DNA of 64,000 bases from Streptomyces sp. CB03234 (GCF_001905885.1 NZ_LIYH01000002.1:611591-675590), one strand, 5' to 3'. Positions 8,539 to 17,871 are shown, counted from the stretch's first letter. Program-made: numbers and translations. Notes: a model not told the origin generated them from the letters alone.

Positions 8539-9309
8539 TCAGGACTTCCGGCGGGTGATCTTGTTGCCGAGCCAGACCAGGGGGTCGTACTTGCGGTCCA
8601 CCGCCCGCTCCTTCAGCGGGATCAGCGCATTGTCGGTGATCTTGATCTGCTCCGGGCACACCTCCGTGCAGCACTTGGTGATGTTGCAGTAGCCGAGCCC
8701 GTGTTCCTCCTGCGCGGTGCTCTTGCGGTCGAGTCCCGACTCGGCCGCCGCGTCCAGGGGGTGCATGTCCAGCTCGGCGATGCGCATCAGGAAGCGCGGC
8801 CCGGCGAAGGCGCCCTTGTTCTCCTCGTGGTCCCGGACCACATGGCACGTGTCCTGGCACAGGAAGCACTCGATGCACTTGCGGAACTCCTGCGGGCGCT
8901 CCACGTCGATCTGCTGCATCCGGTACTCACCCGCTGCCACGCCCGGCGGCGGGACGAAGGACGGAACCTCCCGTGCCTTCTCGTAATTGAACGACACATC
9001 CGTCACCAGGTCGCGGACGACCGGGAACGCCCGCAGCGGGGTCACCGTGATGACCTCGTCGCGCGAGAACACCGACATCCGCGTCATGCACATCAGCCGG
9101 GGCCGGCCATTGATCTCGGCGCTGCACGAACCGCACTTGCCGGCCTTGCAGTTCCAGCGAACCGCCAGGTCCGGCGCCTGGGTGGCCTGGAGCCGGTGGA
9201 TGATGTCGAGGACGACCTCGCCCTCGTTCACCTCGACGGTGAAGTCCTTCAGACCTCCGCCGTCCGGGTCGCCCCGCCACACCCGGAAGCTCGCGTCATA
9301 GCTGGTCAC
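8539..9309 (-). CDS. sdhB: Succinate dehydrogenase iron-sulfur subunit SdhB
   Basis: The 256-aa protein has an N-terminal plant-type ferredoxin domain with the [2Fe-2S] ligands in CKAGKCGSCSAEINGRPRLMC and a C-terminal helical domain with CIECFLCQDTCH and CCTEVCP for the [4Fe-4S] and [3Fe-4S] centres. It passes electrons from the SdhA flavin to the membrane subunit. Its GTG overlaps the sdhA stop codon as GTGA (9306-9309), which indicates translational coupling. An in-frame upstream extension exists but runs inside sdhA and is rejected. Last gene of the sdhC-sdhA-sdhB operon. Confidence 0.93.
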   Translation of the reverse strand: MTSYDASFRVWRGDPDGGGLKDFTVEVNEGEVVLDIIHRLQATQAPDLAVRWNCKAGKCGSCSAEINGRPRLMCMTRMSVFSRDEVITVTPLRAFPVVRDLVTDVSFNYEKAREVPSFVPPPGVAAGEYRMQQIDVERPQEFRKCIECFLCQDTCHVVRDHEENKGAFAGPRFLMRIAELDMHPLDAAAESGLDRKSTAQEEHGLGYCNITKCCTEVCPEQIKITDNALIPLKERAVDRKYDPLVWLGNKITRRKS

Positions 9310-11219
9310 TCGTAGAGCTCCTCTTCGGCGAGGTACTTGACCAGCTCCTCCTTGTCGAACAGGGCGAGCAGGTCGGGACGGATGGGTTCGGTCGTCGTAC
9401 GTTCGAGGGCGATCTGCCCCTCCGGGGAATCCGGGTCGGCGATGCGGCACAGCAGGTTCACCCGCCGCCACTCGCGTTCCATGGCCGGGCAGTCCTCCCG
9501 GGTGTGCCCGCCCCGGGACTCCGTGCGCTCCAGCGCCGCGCGTGCCACGCACTCGCTGACCAGCAGCATGTTCCGCAGGTCCAGCGCCAGGTGCCAGCCG
9601 GGATTGAACTGCCGGTGCCCCTCGACACCCGCGCCCTGGGCCCGCAGCCGCAGCTCGGCCAGTGTCCGCAGCGCCTGCTTCATCTCCTCCGCCCGGCGGA
9701 TGATGCCGACCAGGTCGTTCATGGTCTGCTGGAGCTCCTGGTGCAGGGTGTACGGGTTCTCCGGCCGCGACCCCGCCCCGGCGACACCCTCGCCGCTGAA
9801 CGGCCGCAGCGCCTCGGCGGCCGCCGCGTGGACCTGGGCGTCGGGCACCTCCGGGCGGGCGGGCAGGCCGCTCGCGTACTGAGCCGCGTACAGCCCGGCC
9901 CGGCGGCCGAAGACCAGCAGGTCGGACAGGGAGTTCCCGCCGAGTCGGTTGGAGCCGTGCATGCCGCCCGCGACCTCACCGGCCGCGAACAGCCCCGGCA
10001 CGCCGAGCGCCGCGGCCGTCTCCGACTCGACGGCGACACCGCCCATCACGTAGTGGCAGGTCGGACCGACCTCCATGGCCTCGGCCGTGATGTCCACGTC
10101 CGCCAGCTCCTTGAACTGGTGGTACATCGACGGCAGCCGGCGCCGGATCGTCTCGGCCGGCATGCGCGTGGACACGTCCAGGAAGACCCCGCCGTGCGGC
10201 GATCCGCGACCCGCCTTCACCTCCGAGTTGATCGCGCGGGCGACCTCGTCGCGCGGCAGCAGCTCGGGCGGACGCCGGTTGTTGTCCGGGTCCTCGTACC
10301 AGCGGTCGCCCTCCTCCTCCGACTCCGCGTACTTCTCCTTGAAGACGTCGGGGACGTAGTCGAACATGAACCGCTTGCCCTCGGAGTTGCGCAGCACCCC
10401 TCCGTCGCCGCGCACCGACTCCGTGACCAGGATGCCCTTCACCGACGGCGGCCAGACCATGCCGGTCGGATGGAACTGCACGAACTCCATGTTCACCAGC
10501 GGCGCGCCCGCCAGCAGGGCCAGGGCGTGCCCGTCGCCGGTGTACTCCCAGGAGTTGGACGTCACCTTGAAGGACTTGCCGATCCCGCCGGTCGCCAGGA
10601 CGACCGCCGGCGCCTCCAGCACGAAGAAGCGGCCGGACTCGCGCTCGTAGCAGAAGGTCCCGCCGACCCGGCCGTCGTCGTCCTTGAGGACACGGGTGAC
10701 GGTGCACTCCTGGAAGACCTTCAGCCGGGCCTCGTAGTCGCCGAAGGCGCGGAAGTCCTCCTGCTGGAGGGAGACGATCTTCTGCTGGAGCGTACGGATC
10801 AGTTCCAGGCCCGTGCGGTCGCCGACGTGGGCCAGGCGCGGGTACTCATGGCCGCCGAAGTTGCGCTGCGAGATCCGCCCGTCCTTCGTGCGGTCGAAGA
10901 GGGCGCCCCACGTCTCCAGCTCCCACACCCGGTCCGGCGCCTCGCGCGCGTGCAGCTCCGCCATCCGCCACTGGTTGAGGAACTTGCCCCCGCGCATGGT
11001 GTCGCGGAAGTGGACCTGCCAGTTGTCCCCGGCGTTGACGTTGCCCATGGAGGCGGCGATGCCGCCCTCGGCCATCACCGTGTGGGCCTTGCCGAACAGC
11101 GACTTGCAGATCACGGCCGTACGGGCGCCCTGTTCCCGCGCCTCGATGGCGGCCCGCAGCCCCGCCCCGCCGGCGCCGACCACGACGACGTCCCACTGCT
11201 GCCGTTCCGCTTGCGTCAT
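9306..11219 (-). CDS. sdhA: Succinate dehydrogenase flavoprotein subunit SdhA
   Basis: The 637-aa flavoprotein carries the Rossmann dinucleotide motif VVVVGAGGAGLRAAIEA near the N-terminus (about residues 11-28), the HTVMAEGGIAAS segment that includes the FAD-attachment histidine region, the substrate-binding HPTG in EFVQFHPTGM, and the capping-domain arginine region. It oxidises succinate to fumarate in the TCA cycle and feeds electrons to SdhB. The ATG overlaps the sdhC stop as TGATG. The length (637) and the three-gene arrangement fit the actinobacterial Sdh1 type rather than the four-gene sdhCDAB complex. Confidence 0.93.
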   Translation of the reverse strand: MTQAERQQWDVVVVGAGGAGLRAAIEAREQGARTAVICKSLFGKAHTVMAEGGIAASMGNVNAGDNWQVHFRDTMRGGKFLNQWRMAELHAREAPDRVWELETWGALFDRTKDGRISQRNFGGHEYPRLAHVGDRTGLELIRTLQQKIVSLQQEDFRAFGDYEARLKVFQECTVTRVLKDDDGRVGGTFCYERESGRFFVLEAPAVVLATGGIGKSFKVTSNSWEYTGDGHALALLAGAPLVNMEFVQFHPTGMVWPPSVKGILVTESVRGDGGVLRNSEGKRFMFDYVPDVFKEKYAESEEEGDRWYEDPDNNRRPPELLPRDEVARAINSEVKAGRGSPHGGVFLDVSTRMPAETIRRRLPSMYHQFKELADVDITAEAMEVGPTCHYVMGGVAVESETAAALGVPGLFAAGEVAGGMHGSNRLGGNSLSDLLVFGRRAGLYAAQYASGLPARPEVPDAQVHAAAAEALRPFSGEGVAGAGSRPENPYTLHQELQQTMNDLVGIIRRAEEMKQALRTLAELRLRAQGAGVEGHRQFNPGWHLALDLRNMLLVSECVARAALERTESRGGHTREDCPAMEREWRRVNLLCRIADPDSPEGQIALERTTTEPIRPDLLALFDKEELVKYLAEEELYE

Positions 11220-12076
11220 CAGAAGAACCTCGGATCGTCGAAAGCACCGCTGGCGAGCAGGTACACGTAGAAGTCGGCGAGCGCGACGCTCAGCAGGGAG
11301 GCCCAGGCGAGCTGCATATGACGGGCGTTCAGCTTGCCGACCCAGCCCCACAGCCGGTAGCGCACCGGGTGCTTGGAGAAGTGCTTGAGGCGGCCGCCGA
11401 CGATGTGCCGGCAGGAGTGGCAGGAGATCGTGTACGCCCAGATCAGCACGATGTTGACGAGGAAGACCAGCGTCCCGAGGCCCATGTGGCCCCACTCGTA
11501 CGACGCGTCACGGAAGGCGAGCACGGTGTCGTAGGTCAGGATCCCGGCGACCGGCAGCGCGGCGTAGAAGAAGTACCGGTGGATGTTCTGCAGGATCAGC
11601 GGGAAGCGGGTCTCGCCGGTGTACGTCTTGTGCGGCTCGGCGACGGCGCAGGCCGGGGGCGACGCCCAGAAGCCCCGGTAGTAGGCCTTGCGGTAGTAGT
11701 AGCAGGTCAGCCGGAAACCGAGCGGGAAGATCAGGATCAGCAGGGCGGGGGACAGGCCCCACCAGCTGCCGAAGATCTCCCAGTTGGGGCCGTCCTTCAT
11801 GGGCACGCAGTTCTCGGCGAGGCAGGGCGAGTAGAACGGCGAGACGTAGGGCGCGGCGTAGTAGTCGCTGTTCGCGAAGGCCCGCCAGGTCGAGTAGACG
11901 ATGAACGCCAGCAGCCCGGCGGCGGTGGCGGCGGGCGCCAGCCACCAGCGGTCGGTACGGAGGTGGGGCGCCGCGATGGTGGCGCGTGCCGGGCTGTGCA
12001 CGCCGGCGCGGCCGGCGCGGGCGCCGGGGGCGGCCGGGTCGGTGTCGGGTGGTGGTTGTTCGGTGCCAGTGGCCAA
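11219..12076 (-). CDS. Succinate dehydrogenase membrane subunit (Sdh1-type SdhC)
   Basis: The 285-aa protein has about five transmembrane helices (first at about residues 45-70) and several conserved histidines (for example NIHRYFFYAALP and NARHMQLAW) that could bind haem. Residues 219-224 read CHSCRH; for the mycobacterial Sdh1 complex I recall a membrane-embedded Rieske-type [2Fe-2S] centre held by two Cys and two His, and this motif supplies exactly that set. The start is TTG at 12074-12076 with AGGAGA five bases upstream. No separate SdhD is present, so this protein alone should anchor SdhAB and reduce menaquinone. Confidence 0.85.
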   Translation of the reverse strand: MATGTEQPPPDTDPAAPGARAGRAGVHSPARATIAAPHLRTDRWWLAPAATAAGLLAFIVYSTWRAFANSDYYAAPYVSPFYSPCLAENCVPMKDGPNWEIFGSWWGLSPALLILIFPLGFRLTCYYYRKAYYRGFWASPPACAVAEPHKTYTGETRFPLILQNIHRYFFYAALPVAGILTYDTVLAFRDASYEWGHMGLGTLVFLVNIVLIWAYTISCHSCRHIVGGRLKHFSKHPVRYRLWGWVGKLNARHMQLAWASLLSVALADFYVYLLASGAFDDPRFF

Positions 12077-12089
12077 CGGGGTCTCCTAG

Positions 12090-12121
12090 GGCGCGTGCCG
12101 GTCGTGGCGCGTGCCGGTCGG
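12090..12121. repeat. 16-bp direct repeat in the sdh 5' leader
   Basis: GGCGCGTGCCGGTCGT at 12090-12105 is followed directly by GGCGCGTGCCGGTCGG at 12106-12121, one mismatch. It ends 14 bp upstream of the sdhC start codon on the minus strand, so it lies in the leader or promoter of the operon. Four tandem CCGGTG units follow at 12146-12169. Confidence 0.6.
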
Positions 12122-12319
12122 TGAGGGTGGGTTCCGATTCCCATTCCGGTGCCGGTGCCGGTGCCGGTGCAGGGCGGTCAGGGTGCGGACCGGGGGTGAC
12201 TTGCTGGGTGCGGGGCCCGCGCGTGCCGGTCGGCCGGTGTACGTCCCCGAGGAGACGGGCGGCGCGCCGGAACGGCACCGGCGGCGGGTGGGTCCGGGGG
12301 TGGCGCCCGCCTCACGGCA

Positions 12320-12366
12320 GACGGCGCGGCCGGCGCCGTCGGGTACGGGGCCCCGGCATTGCCGGG
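12320..12366 (-). terminator. Two small hairpins, possible terminator of the coiled-coil gene
   Basis: GACGGCGC (12320-12327) pairs with GCGCCGTC (12333-12340), and CCCGGC (12352-12357) pairs with GCCGGG (12361-12366). They lie between the minus-strand gene at 12732 and the sdh operon, where a terminator would be expected. There is no T-run. Confidence 0.3.
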
Positions 12367-12731
12367 CGCGGTCCGGTCCGGCCGGCCCGGCTCGCGGGGG
12401 TACGGGGCGGTCCGGGCGGCCCACGGCGGTACGGGGCCGGGCCCGGCGCGGACTCCGGGGCACGAACCCCGGCGTGGCCCTTGCGCAGCCCTGGCACGTC
12501 CCGCCGATAAGACCCGAAGGGGCCGGCACTCGGTACCCGGCCCTCGGTACGGGACAGCCGCGCCGGACCGGCACCCCGGCCCGGCGCCAAGGCCCCTCGT
12601 ACCGGCCGCCCGGCCCGCCATGACCCTGCCGTACTCGGCGACCGCGCCGCGGGCACGTCGGCCGGACGGCCCGGCGCGGACGTTCCGCACCTCCCGGTCA
12701 TCCCGCGGCACCGCGCGCGCCACCACCCCCG

Positions 12732-12962
12732 TCAGGGGGCGCGGCGGTCCCGCGCGCCCAGGCCCTCGTCGTCCGAGTCGGTCCACAGGGAGCTGTCGTA
12801 CGGCGTGTCCGGGATGGTCACCAGGCCCTCGGGCCGGCCGACCGCTGTGGGAACGGGCCTGCCCTCGCGCTGCTGCGCGAGGTTCCGTTCCAGTTGGATG
12901 ACCGATCGGGCCAGCTCCTCAAGGCGGCGCTTGACCTCGGTCAGATCGTCTTCGAGAGACAT
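12732..12962 (-). CDS. Small coiled-coil protein (76 aa), unknown function
   Basis: The first 35 residues (MSLEDDLTEVKRRLEELARS onward) form a heptad-rich helix likely to dimerise. The tail is acidic and proline-containing with no hydrophobic segment. The length, start and codon use look like a real Streptomyces gene. It is transcribed away from the long peptide-binding lipoprotein gene, sharing a 243-bp divergent promoter region. I do not recognise the family. Confidence 0.65.
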   Translation of the reverse strand: MSLEDDLTEVKRRLEELARSVIQLERNLAQQREGRPVPTAVGRPEGLVTIPDTPYDSSLWTDSDDEGLGARDRRAP

Positions 12963-13205
12963 GAATTGCCCTCACTTCCGCGATCGCGGGTGGCAAACAC
13001 GCGCCTGAGAGTGTCGCGCGTCACATCCCCCATTGTGAAGCCATGCGCGCGGATTCCACTCTTCCGAGGCTTGGGCCGCACGGGTGGTGTTTGCGCGCAC
13101 CGCCGCCGTGTCGCCGCCACGGGGCCCTGCCGGTCGTTTTCAGTGTATGGGCAATAGGTGTGATCATCTCTAAATTCCACAAAACAGGACGAAGAGGTAA
13201 AAGAC

Positions 13206-15545
13206 ATGTCCCACGTCGGCGCCCCTCGGGGGAGGACATGCTCCCGGGGCCCCCGTTCCCGCACGCTCCGGTCCGCCGTCCTCCTCACCACCGGCGTACT
13301 CGCCGTCTCCGTACTGAGCGGATGCAGCTCCTCCGACGAGGAGAGCGACGCCAGGGCCGTCCCGCAGGACATCGCCGCCGCCGCCCGCGACAAGGTCGCC
13401 GACGGAGGCACGCTGCGCTGGGCCGTCGACGCGATGCCCGCCACCCTCAACGCCTTCCAGGCGGACGCCGACGCCACCACCACCCGCATCACCCAGGCCG
13501 TACTGCCCACCCTCTTCACCCTCGACGACCGCGGCCGCCCCCAGCGCAACCCCGACTACCTGGAATCCGCCGAGATCATCGAGCGCGAACCCAAGCAGGT
13601 CGTCCTCTACAAGCTCAACCAGCAGGCGGTGTGGACCGACGGCCGCGAGATCGGCGCCCCCGACTTCGTCGCCCAGTGGCACGCCCTCAGCGGCAAGGAC
13701 TCCGCCTACTGGACCGCCCGCAACGCCGGCTACGAGCGCATCGAGAAGATCGAGCGCGGCGCCAGTGACCTGGAGGTCCGGGTCACCTTCAACAAGCCGT
13801 ACGCCGACTGGCGCGCCCTCTTCTCGCCGCTCTACCCCAAGCAGGTCATGGGGACGCCGGCCACTTTCAACGACGGTGCCCGTACGCAGCTGGCCACGTC
13901 GGCCGGTCCCTTCCAGCTCAAGGGCGTCGACGCCAGGAGCGGTACGGCGACGCTCGTACGCAACCCCCGCTGGTGGGGGCAGCCGGCCAAGCTCGACGCG
14001 ATCGTGCTGCGTGCCGTCCCGCGCTCCGGCCGCGCCACCGCGCTCGCCGCGGGCCTGCTCGACCTCGCGGAGATCGACCGCGCCACGGCGGACCGGATCG
14101 CCCGCGCGGTCAAGGACGCGGACCGCGCCGCCCCCGGCGCCGGTACGGACACGGCCCCGTCGGCCGCCGCGAACGCCGGGCCCCCGGCGGATCCCGCGCA
14201 GGCCCGGCTCCTCCAGGCGGCACGGCTGAAGAACCAGCAGGCCCTCGCGGCGTACGCGGCCGAGCAGAAGGCGTTGCGCGGCTACGCGGTCCGCAAGTCG
14301 CTGGAGCCGGCGTACACACAACTGGCGCTCAACGGCGAGAGCGGCCCGCTCTCCGACGACCGGGTACGCCGGGCGGTGGCCCGCGCGCTGAACCGCCAGG
14401 AACTCGCCGAGGCGGTCCTGAAGCCGCTCGGGCTGCCCGCGCAGCCGGTCGGCAGCCACCTCGCGCTCGCCGGGCAGCAGGCGTACGCCGACAGCAGCGG
14501 CGCCCTGGGCGGCCAGGACACCGAGGAGGCCCAGGAGCTCCTGGCCGACGCGGGCTGGACGCGGGGCGGGGCCCGTAAGCCCGCCGGCCCGAAGGACGGC
14601 ACGAAGGCGGGCGCCGAGGCGTCCGCCGCCGCCAACAAGCCCGCCGCCAACAATCCCGGCGCGAACAAGCCCGCCGCCGGCGCCACGCCCGCCCGGGACG
14701 AGAAGGGCGGGAAGAACGACGTACCGTCCGACGAGGGCCTGTACATCGTCGGCGACGACAAGCCCGCCGAGCCCGCCATCGGCGGCAACGACGGACCGGA
14801 GGGTACGCACGTGCTGGCCCCCGCCCCCGCCGCGGCGGCCCAGGGCATCGCCCTCCACCGCCAGGTGCGAGCCCTGAGCACCGAGACCGACACCGACAAG
14901 GGCGCGCCCGACCAGCCCAAGGCCCAGGGAGGCGGGGCCCCCGGCGCCTACGCCCCCCGCGGCACCGCCGCCCCGGCCCCGGCGGCCCCCGCCGGCGCGG
15001 CCGCCGGTCCGCTCGGCAAGGACGGCGAGTCGCTCACGCTCCGCTTCGTCCTCCCCGCCGGCCCCGATTCCGAGTCCCTGCGGACGGTCGGCGACAAGAT
15101 CGCCCGGATGCTCGGCCGCATCGGCATCGGCACCGAGATCGTCAAGGTCCCCGACGACAGCTACTTCAAGGACCACATCGCCTCCGGCGACTTCGACCTG
15201 GCCCTCTACTCCTGGCCCGCCACCGCCTACCCCGCCACCGACGGCCGGCCGATCTTCGCCAAGCCCCAGCCGGCCGCCGACGGCTCCCTGCTGGTGGAGC
15301 AGAACTACACCCGGGTCGGTACGGACCACATCGACCAGCTCTTCGACCAGGCAGCCGCCGAGCTGGACGAGAAGGCGGCCCGTGACCTGGTGAAGCAGGC
15401 CGACGCCCGGATCTGGGCCGCGGCCGGTTCGATCCCCCTCTACCAGCGGCCGCAGCTGGTGGCGGCGAGGACGACGGTGGTGAACGCCGGGGCCTTCGGC
15501 TTCGCGACCCCCCGCTACGAGAACATCGGCTTCAGGCAGAAGTAG
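13206..15545 (+). CDS. Family 5 extracellular solute-binding lipoprotein with two long inserts
   Basis: The 779-aa protein has a twin-Arg-rich N-region, a hydrophobic stretch and a lipobox ending LSGC, so it should be a lipid-anchored binding protein. The SBP_bac_5 fold is evident (GGTLRWAVDAMPATLNAFQA, then YLESAEIIEREP and the WTDGREIGAPDFV region). It is much longer than the usual 520-560 aa because of two inserts: an Ala-rich helix at about residues 300-360, and a low-complexity Ala/Pro/Lys segment at about 453-605 that splits the C-terminal lobe. The C-terminal lobe resumes at LTLRFVLPAGPDSESLRTVG. It stands alone with no permease or ATPase, so it may share a transporter such as the two operons downstream. 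RBS AAGAGG precedes the ATG. Confidence 0.8.
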   Translation: MSHVGAPRGRTCSRGPRSRTLRSAVLLTTGVLAVSVLSGCSSSDEESDARAVPQDIAAAARDKVADGGTLRWAVDAMPATLNAFQADADATTTRITQAVLPTLFTLDDRGRPQRNPDYLESAEIIEREPKQVVLYKLNQQAVWTDGREIGAPDFVAQWHALSGKDSAYWTARNAGYERIEKIERGASDLEVRVTFNKPYADWRALFSPLYPKQVMGTPATFNDGARTQLATSAGPFQLKGVDARSGTATLVRNPRWWGQPAKLDAIVLRAVPRSGRATALAAGLLDLAEIDRATADRIARAVKDADRAAPGAGTDTAPSAAANAGPPADPAQARLLQAARLKNQQALAAYAAEQKALRGYAVRKSLEPAYTQLALNGESGPLSDDRVRRAVARALNRQELAEAVLKPLGLPAQPVGSHLALAGQQAYADSSGALGGQDTEEAQELLADAGWTRGGARKPAGPKDGTKAGAEASAAANKPAANNPGANKPAAGATPARDEKGGKNDVPSDEGLYIVGDDKPAEPAIGGNDGPEGTHVLAPAPAAAAQGIALHRQVRALSTETDTDKGAPDQPKAQGGGAPGAYAPRGTAAPAPAAPAGAAAGPLGKDGESLTLRFVLPAGPDSESLRTVGDKIARMLGRIGIGTEIVKVPDDSYFKDHIASGDFDLALYSWPATAYPATDGRPIFAKPQPAADGSLLVEQNYTRVGTDHIDQLFDQAAAELDEKAARDLVKQADARIWAAAGSIPLYQRPQLVAARTTVVNAGAFGFATPRYENIGFRQK

Positions 15546-15590
15546 CAGCGCACCGCGCACCGGGCCCCAACCTCAGAATCCGCTCAAGTC

Positions 15591-15621
15591 GCTTGCCCGC
15601 CGGTACCCCCGGCGGGCAAGC
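15591..15621 (+). terminator. 13-bp hairpin after the long binding-protein gene
   Basis: GCTTGCCCGCCGG (15591-15603) and its perfect complement (15609-15621) enclose TACCC. It lies 45 bp after the stop codon. There is no T-run, as is usual for Streptomyces terminators. Confidence 0.6.
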
Positions 15622-15822
15622 TCGCGTGCGGACCATGACCCGGGCCCACGCAAGCACCCCCAGTGCACCGCCAGACACCTGTTCGATCTTCTCCGGACGG
15701 GCCGAGACGCCCTTCGCGCGTCGGCCCCGTACCATGGACACAGCCGTGGCGCGTCCGCCCGGCGGGCGTACGAGGAACAAAGAGACGCCGCACCCACGAT
15801 CCGAGAGAAGCGCAAGCCACTC

Positions 15823-17730
15823 ATGCCCACGCGCCACGACATCCGTAACGTAGCCATCGTCGCCCACGTCGACCACGGCAAGACGACCATCGTCGACGCC
15901 ATGCTCAAGCAGGCCGGCGCCTTCGCCGCCCACCAGCTCGACTCCGTCGACGACCGCATGATGGACTCGAACGACCTGGAGCGTGAGAAGGGCATCACGA
16001 TCCTCGCCAAGAACACGGCGGTGAAGTACCACCCCAAGGACGGCGGGGCCCCGATCACCATCAACATCATCGACACCCCCGGCCACGCCGACTTCGGTGG
16101 TGAGGTCGAGCGCGGCCTGTCGATGGTCGACGGTGTGGTGCTGCTCGTGGACGCCTCCGAGGGCCCGCTGCCGCAGACGCGTTTCGTGCTCCGCAAGGCC
16201 CTGCAGCGCCGGATGCCGGTCATCCTCTGCATCAACAAGACGGACCGCCCGGACTCCCGGATCGACGAGGTCGTCAACGAGACCTACGACCTCTTCCTGG
16301 ACCTGGACGCGGACGAGGAGCAGATCGAGTTCCCGATCGTCTACGCGTGCGGCCGTGACGGCATCGCCTCGCTGACCAAGCCGGAGGACGGCACGGTCCC
16401 GGCCGACTCCACCAACCTGGAGCCGTTCTTCTCCACGATCCTGGAGCACATCCCGGCCCCGGTGTACGACGAGGAGGCCCCCCTCCAGGCCCACGTCACC
16501 AACCTCGACGCCGACAACTTCCTCGGCCGTATCGCGCTGCTCCGCGTCGAGCAGGGCGAGCTGCGCAAGGGCCAGACGGTCGCGTGGATCAAGCGCGACG
16601 GCACCGTCGCCAACGTACGCATCAGCGAGCTGATGATGACCGAGGCGCTCACCCGCAAGCCGGCCGAGGTGGCGGGCCCCGGTGACATCTGCGCCGTCGC
16701 CGGTATCCCGGACATCATGATCGGTGAGACGCTGGCCGACCCGGAGAACCCGATCGCGCTGCCGCTGATCACGGTCGACGAGCCCGCGATCTCGATGGTC
16801 ATCGGTACGAACACCTCGCCGCTGGTCGGCCGGGGCGCCACCGGCAAGGGCGCGGACAACAAGGCGGCCGTCAAGGACCGCAAGGTCACCGCCCGCCAGG
16901 TGAAGGACCGCCTGGACCGCGAGCTGGTCGGTAACGTCTCGCTGCGCGTCCTGGACACCGAGCGCCCCGACGCCTGGGAGGTGCAGGGCCGCGGTGAGCT
17001 GGCGCTGGCCATCCTGGTCGAGCAGATGCGCCGCGAGGGCTTCGAGCTGACCATCGGCAAGCCGCAGGTGGTCACCAAGGAGATCGACGGCAAGGTCCAC
17101 GAGCCGGTCGAGCGCATGACCATCGACGTGCCCGAGGAGCACATGGGCGCCGTCACGCAGCTCATGGGCGTCCGCAAGGGCCGGATGGACAACATGTCCA
17201 ACCACGGCTCCGGCTGGGTGCGCATGGAGTTCGTCGTGCCGTCCCGCGGCCTGATCGGCTTCCGTACGGAGTTCCTGACGCAGACGCGCGGCACGGGCAT
17301 CGCCCACTCCATCCACGAGGGTCACGAGCCGTGGTTCGGCACGCTGACGACCCGCAACAACGGCTCGCTCGTCGCCGACCGCTCCGGCGCGGTCACCGCC
17401 TTCGCGATGACCAACCTCCAGGAGCGCGGCGTCCTCTTCGTGGAGCCGGGCACCGAGGTGTACGAGGGCATGATCGTCGGCGAGAACTCCCGCTCCGACG
17501 ACATGGACGTCAACATCACCAAGGAGAAGAAGCTCACGAACATGCGGTCGTCCTCGGCCGACTCGTTCGAGGCGATCGTCCCGCCGCGCAAGCTCTCCCT
17601 GGAGCAGTCGCTGGAGTTCTGCCGCGACGACGAGTGCGTCGAGGTGACCCCGGAGGCCGTCCGTATCCGCAAGGTGAACCTGGACCAGCGCGAGCGCGCC
17701 CGCGCCGCCTCGCGCGCCAAGAACGGCTGA
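15823..17730 (+). CDS. typA: Ribosome-associated GTPase TypA/BipA
   Basis: The 635-aa protein shows the translational GTPase G1 motif AHVDHGKTT (about residues 14-22), the G2/G3 region with DTPGHADFGGEVER, G4 as NKTDR, then domain II, an EF-G-like domain V and the BipA-specific C-terminal domain. TypA binds the 70S ribosome and acts in ribosome assembly and stress adaptation. Length and motif order match the family (600-640 aa). It is a single-gene unit with a strong hairpin 95 bp downstream, followed by the first oligopeptide operon, the same neighbourhood I recall for S. coelicolor. Confidence 0.95.
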   Translation: MPTRHDIRNVAIVAHVDHGKTTIVDAMLKQAGAFAAHQLDSVDDRMMDSNDLEREKGITILAKNTAVKYHPKDGGAPITINIIDTPGHADFGGEVERGLSMVDGVVLLVDASEGPLPQTRFVLRKALQRRMPVILCINKTDRPDSRIDEVVNETYDLFLDLDADEEQIEFPIVYACGRDGIASLTKPEDGTVPADSTNLEPFFSTILEHIPAPVYDEEAPLQAHVTNLDADNFLGRIALLRVEQGELRKGQTVAWIKRDGTVANVRISELMMTEALTRKPAEVAGPGDICAVAGIPDIMIGETLADPENPIALPLITVDEPAISMVIGTNTSPLVGRGATGKGADNKAAVKDRKVTARQVKDRLDRELVGNVSLRVLDTERPDAWEVQGRGELALAILVEQMRREGFELTIGKPQVVTKEIDGKVHEPVERMTIDVPEEHMGAVTQLMGVRKGRMDNMSNHGSGWVRMEFVVPSRGLIGFRTEFLTQTRGTGIAHSIHEGHEPWFGTLTTRNNGSLVADRSGAVTAFAMTNLQERGVLFVEPGTEVYEGMIVGENSRSDDMDVNITKEKKLTNMRSSSADSFEAIVPPRKLSLEQSLEFCRDDECVEVTPEAVRIRKVNLDQRERARAASRAKNG

Positions 17731-17825
17731 CACAGGCACGCAAGGCACGCACCGGCACGCCGGGGCACGGGCCACCGGCCCGCGGCAGCCGGCGGTTCCG
17801 GTGCCGTCCCGGCGCCTGAGCTGTC

Positions 17826-17871
17826 AACTCCCCGTCCTGGGAGGGATAAACCCCTCCCAGGACGGGGAGTT
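17826..17871 (+). terminator. 20-bp perfect hairpin terminator of typA
   Basis: Positions 17826-17845 and 17852-17871 are perfect reverse complements enclosing ATAAAC, and the right arm ends in a run of five T residues (17870-17874). This is a textbook intrinsic terminator, stronger than most in the window. Confidence 0.85.

Larger units (their letters stand above)
12077..12731. other. 655-bp gene-free leader region upstream of sdh
   Basis: No supported gene. It should hold the sdh promoter (minus strand). Near the sdh start are a 16-bp direct repeat (12090-12121) and four CCGGTG hexamers (12146-12169); further out are two hairpins (12320-12366). The rest is extreme GC with open frames of low-complexity Arg/Pro/Gly that I reject as coding. 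Confidence 0.5.

Noticed and set aside
12111..12623. Open frames with CRCRCR or Pro/Arg repeats upstream of sdh
   Set aside because: They arise from the CCGGTG microsatellite and GC bias; there is no RBS or conserved motif.
13170..15560. Long minus-strand frame opposite the 779-aa binding protein
   Set aside because: Gly/Val-rich antisense shadow without domains; the plus-strand gene has a signal peptide, lipobox and RBS.
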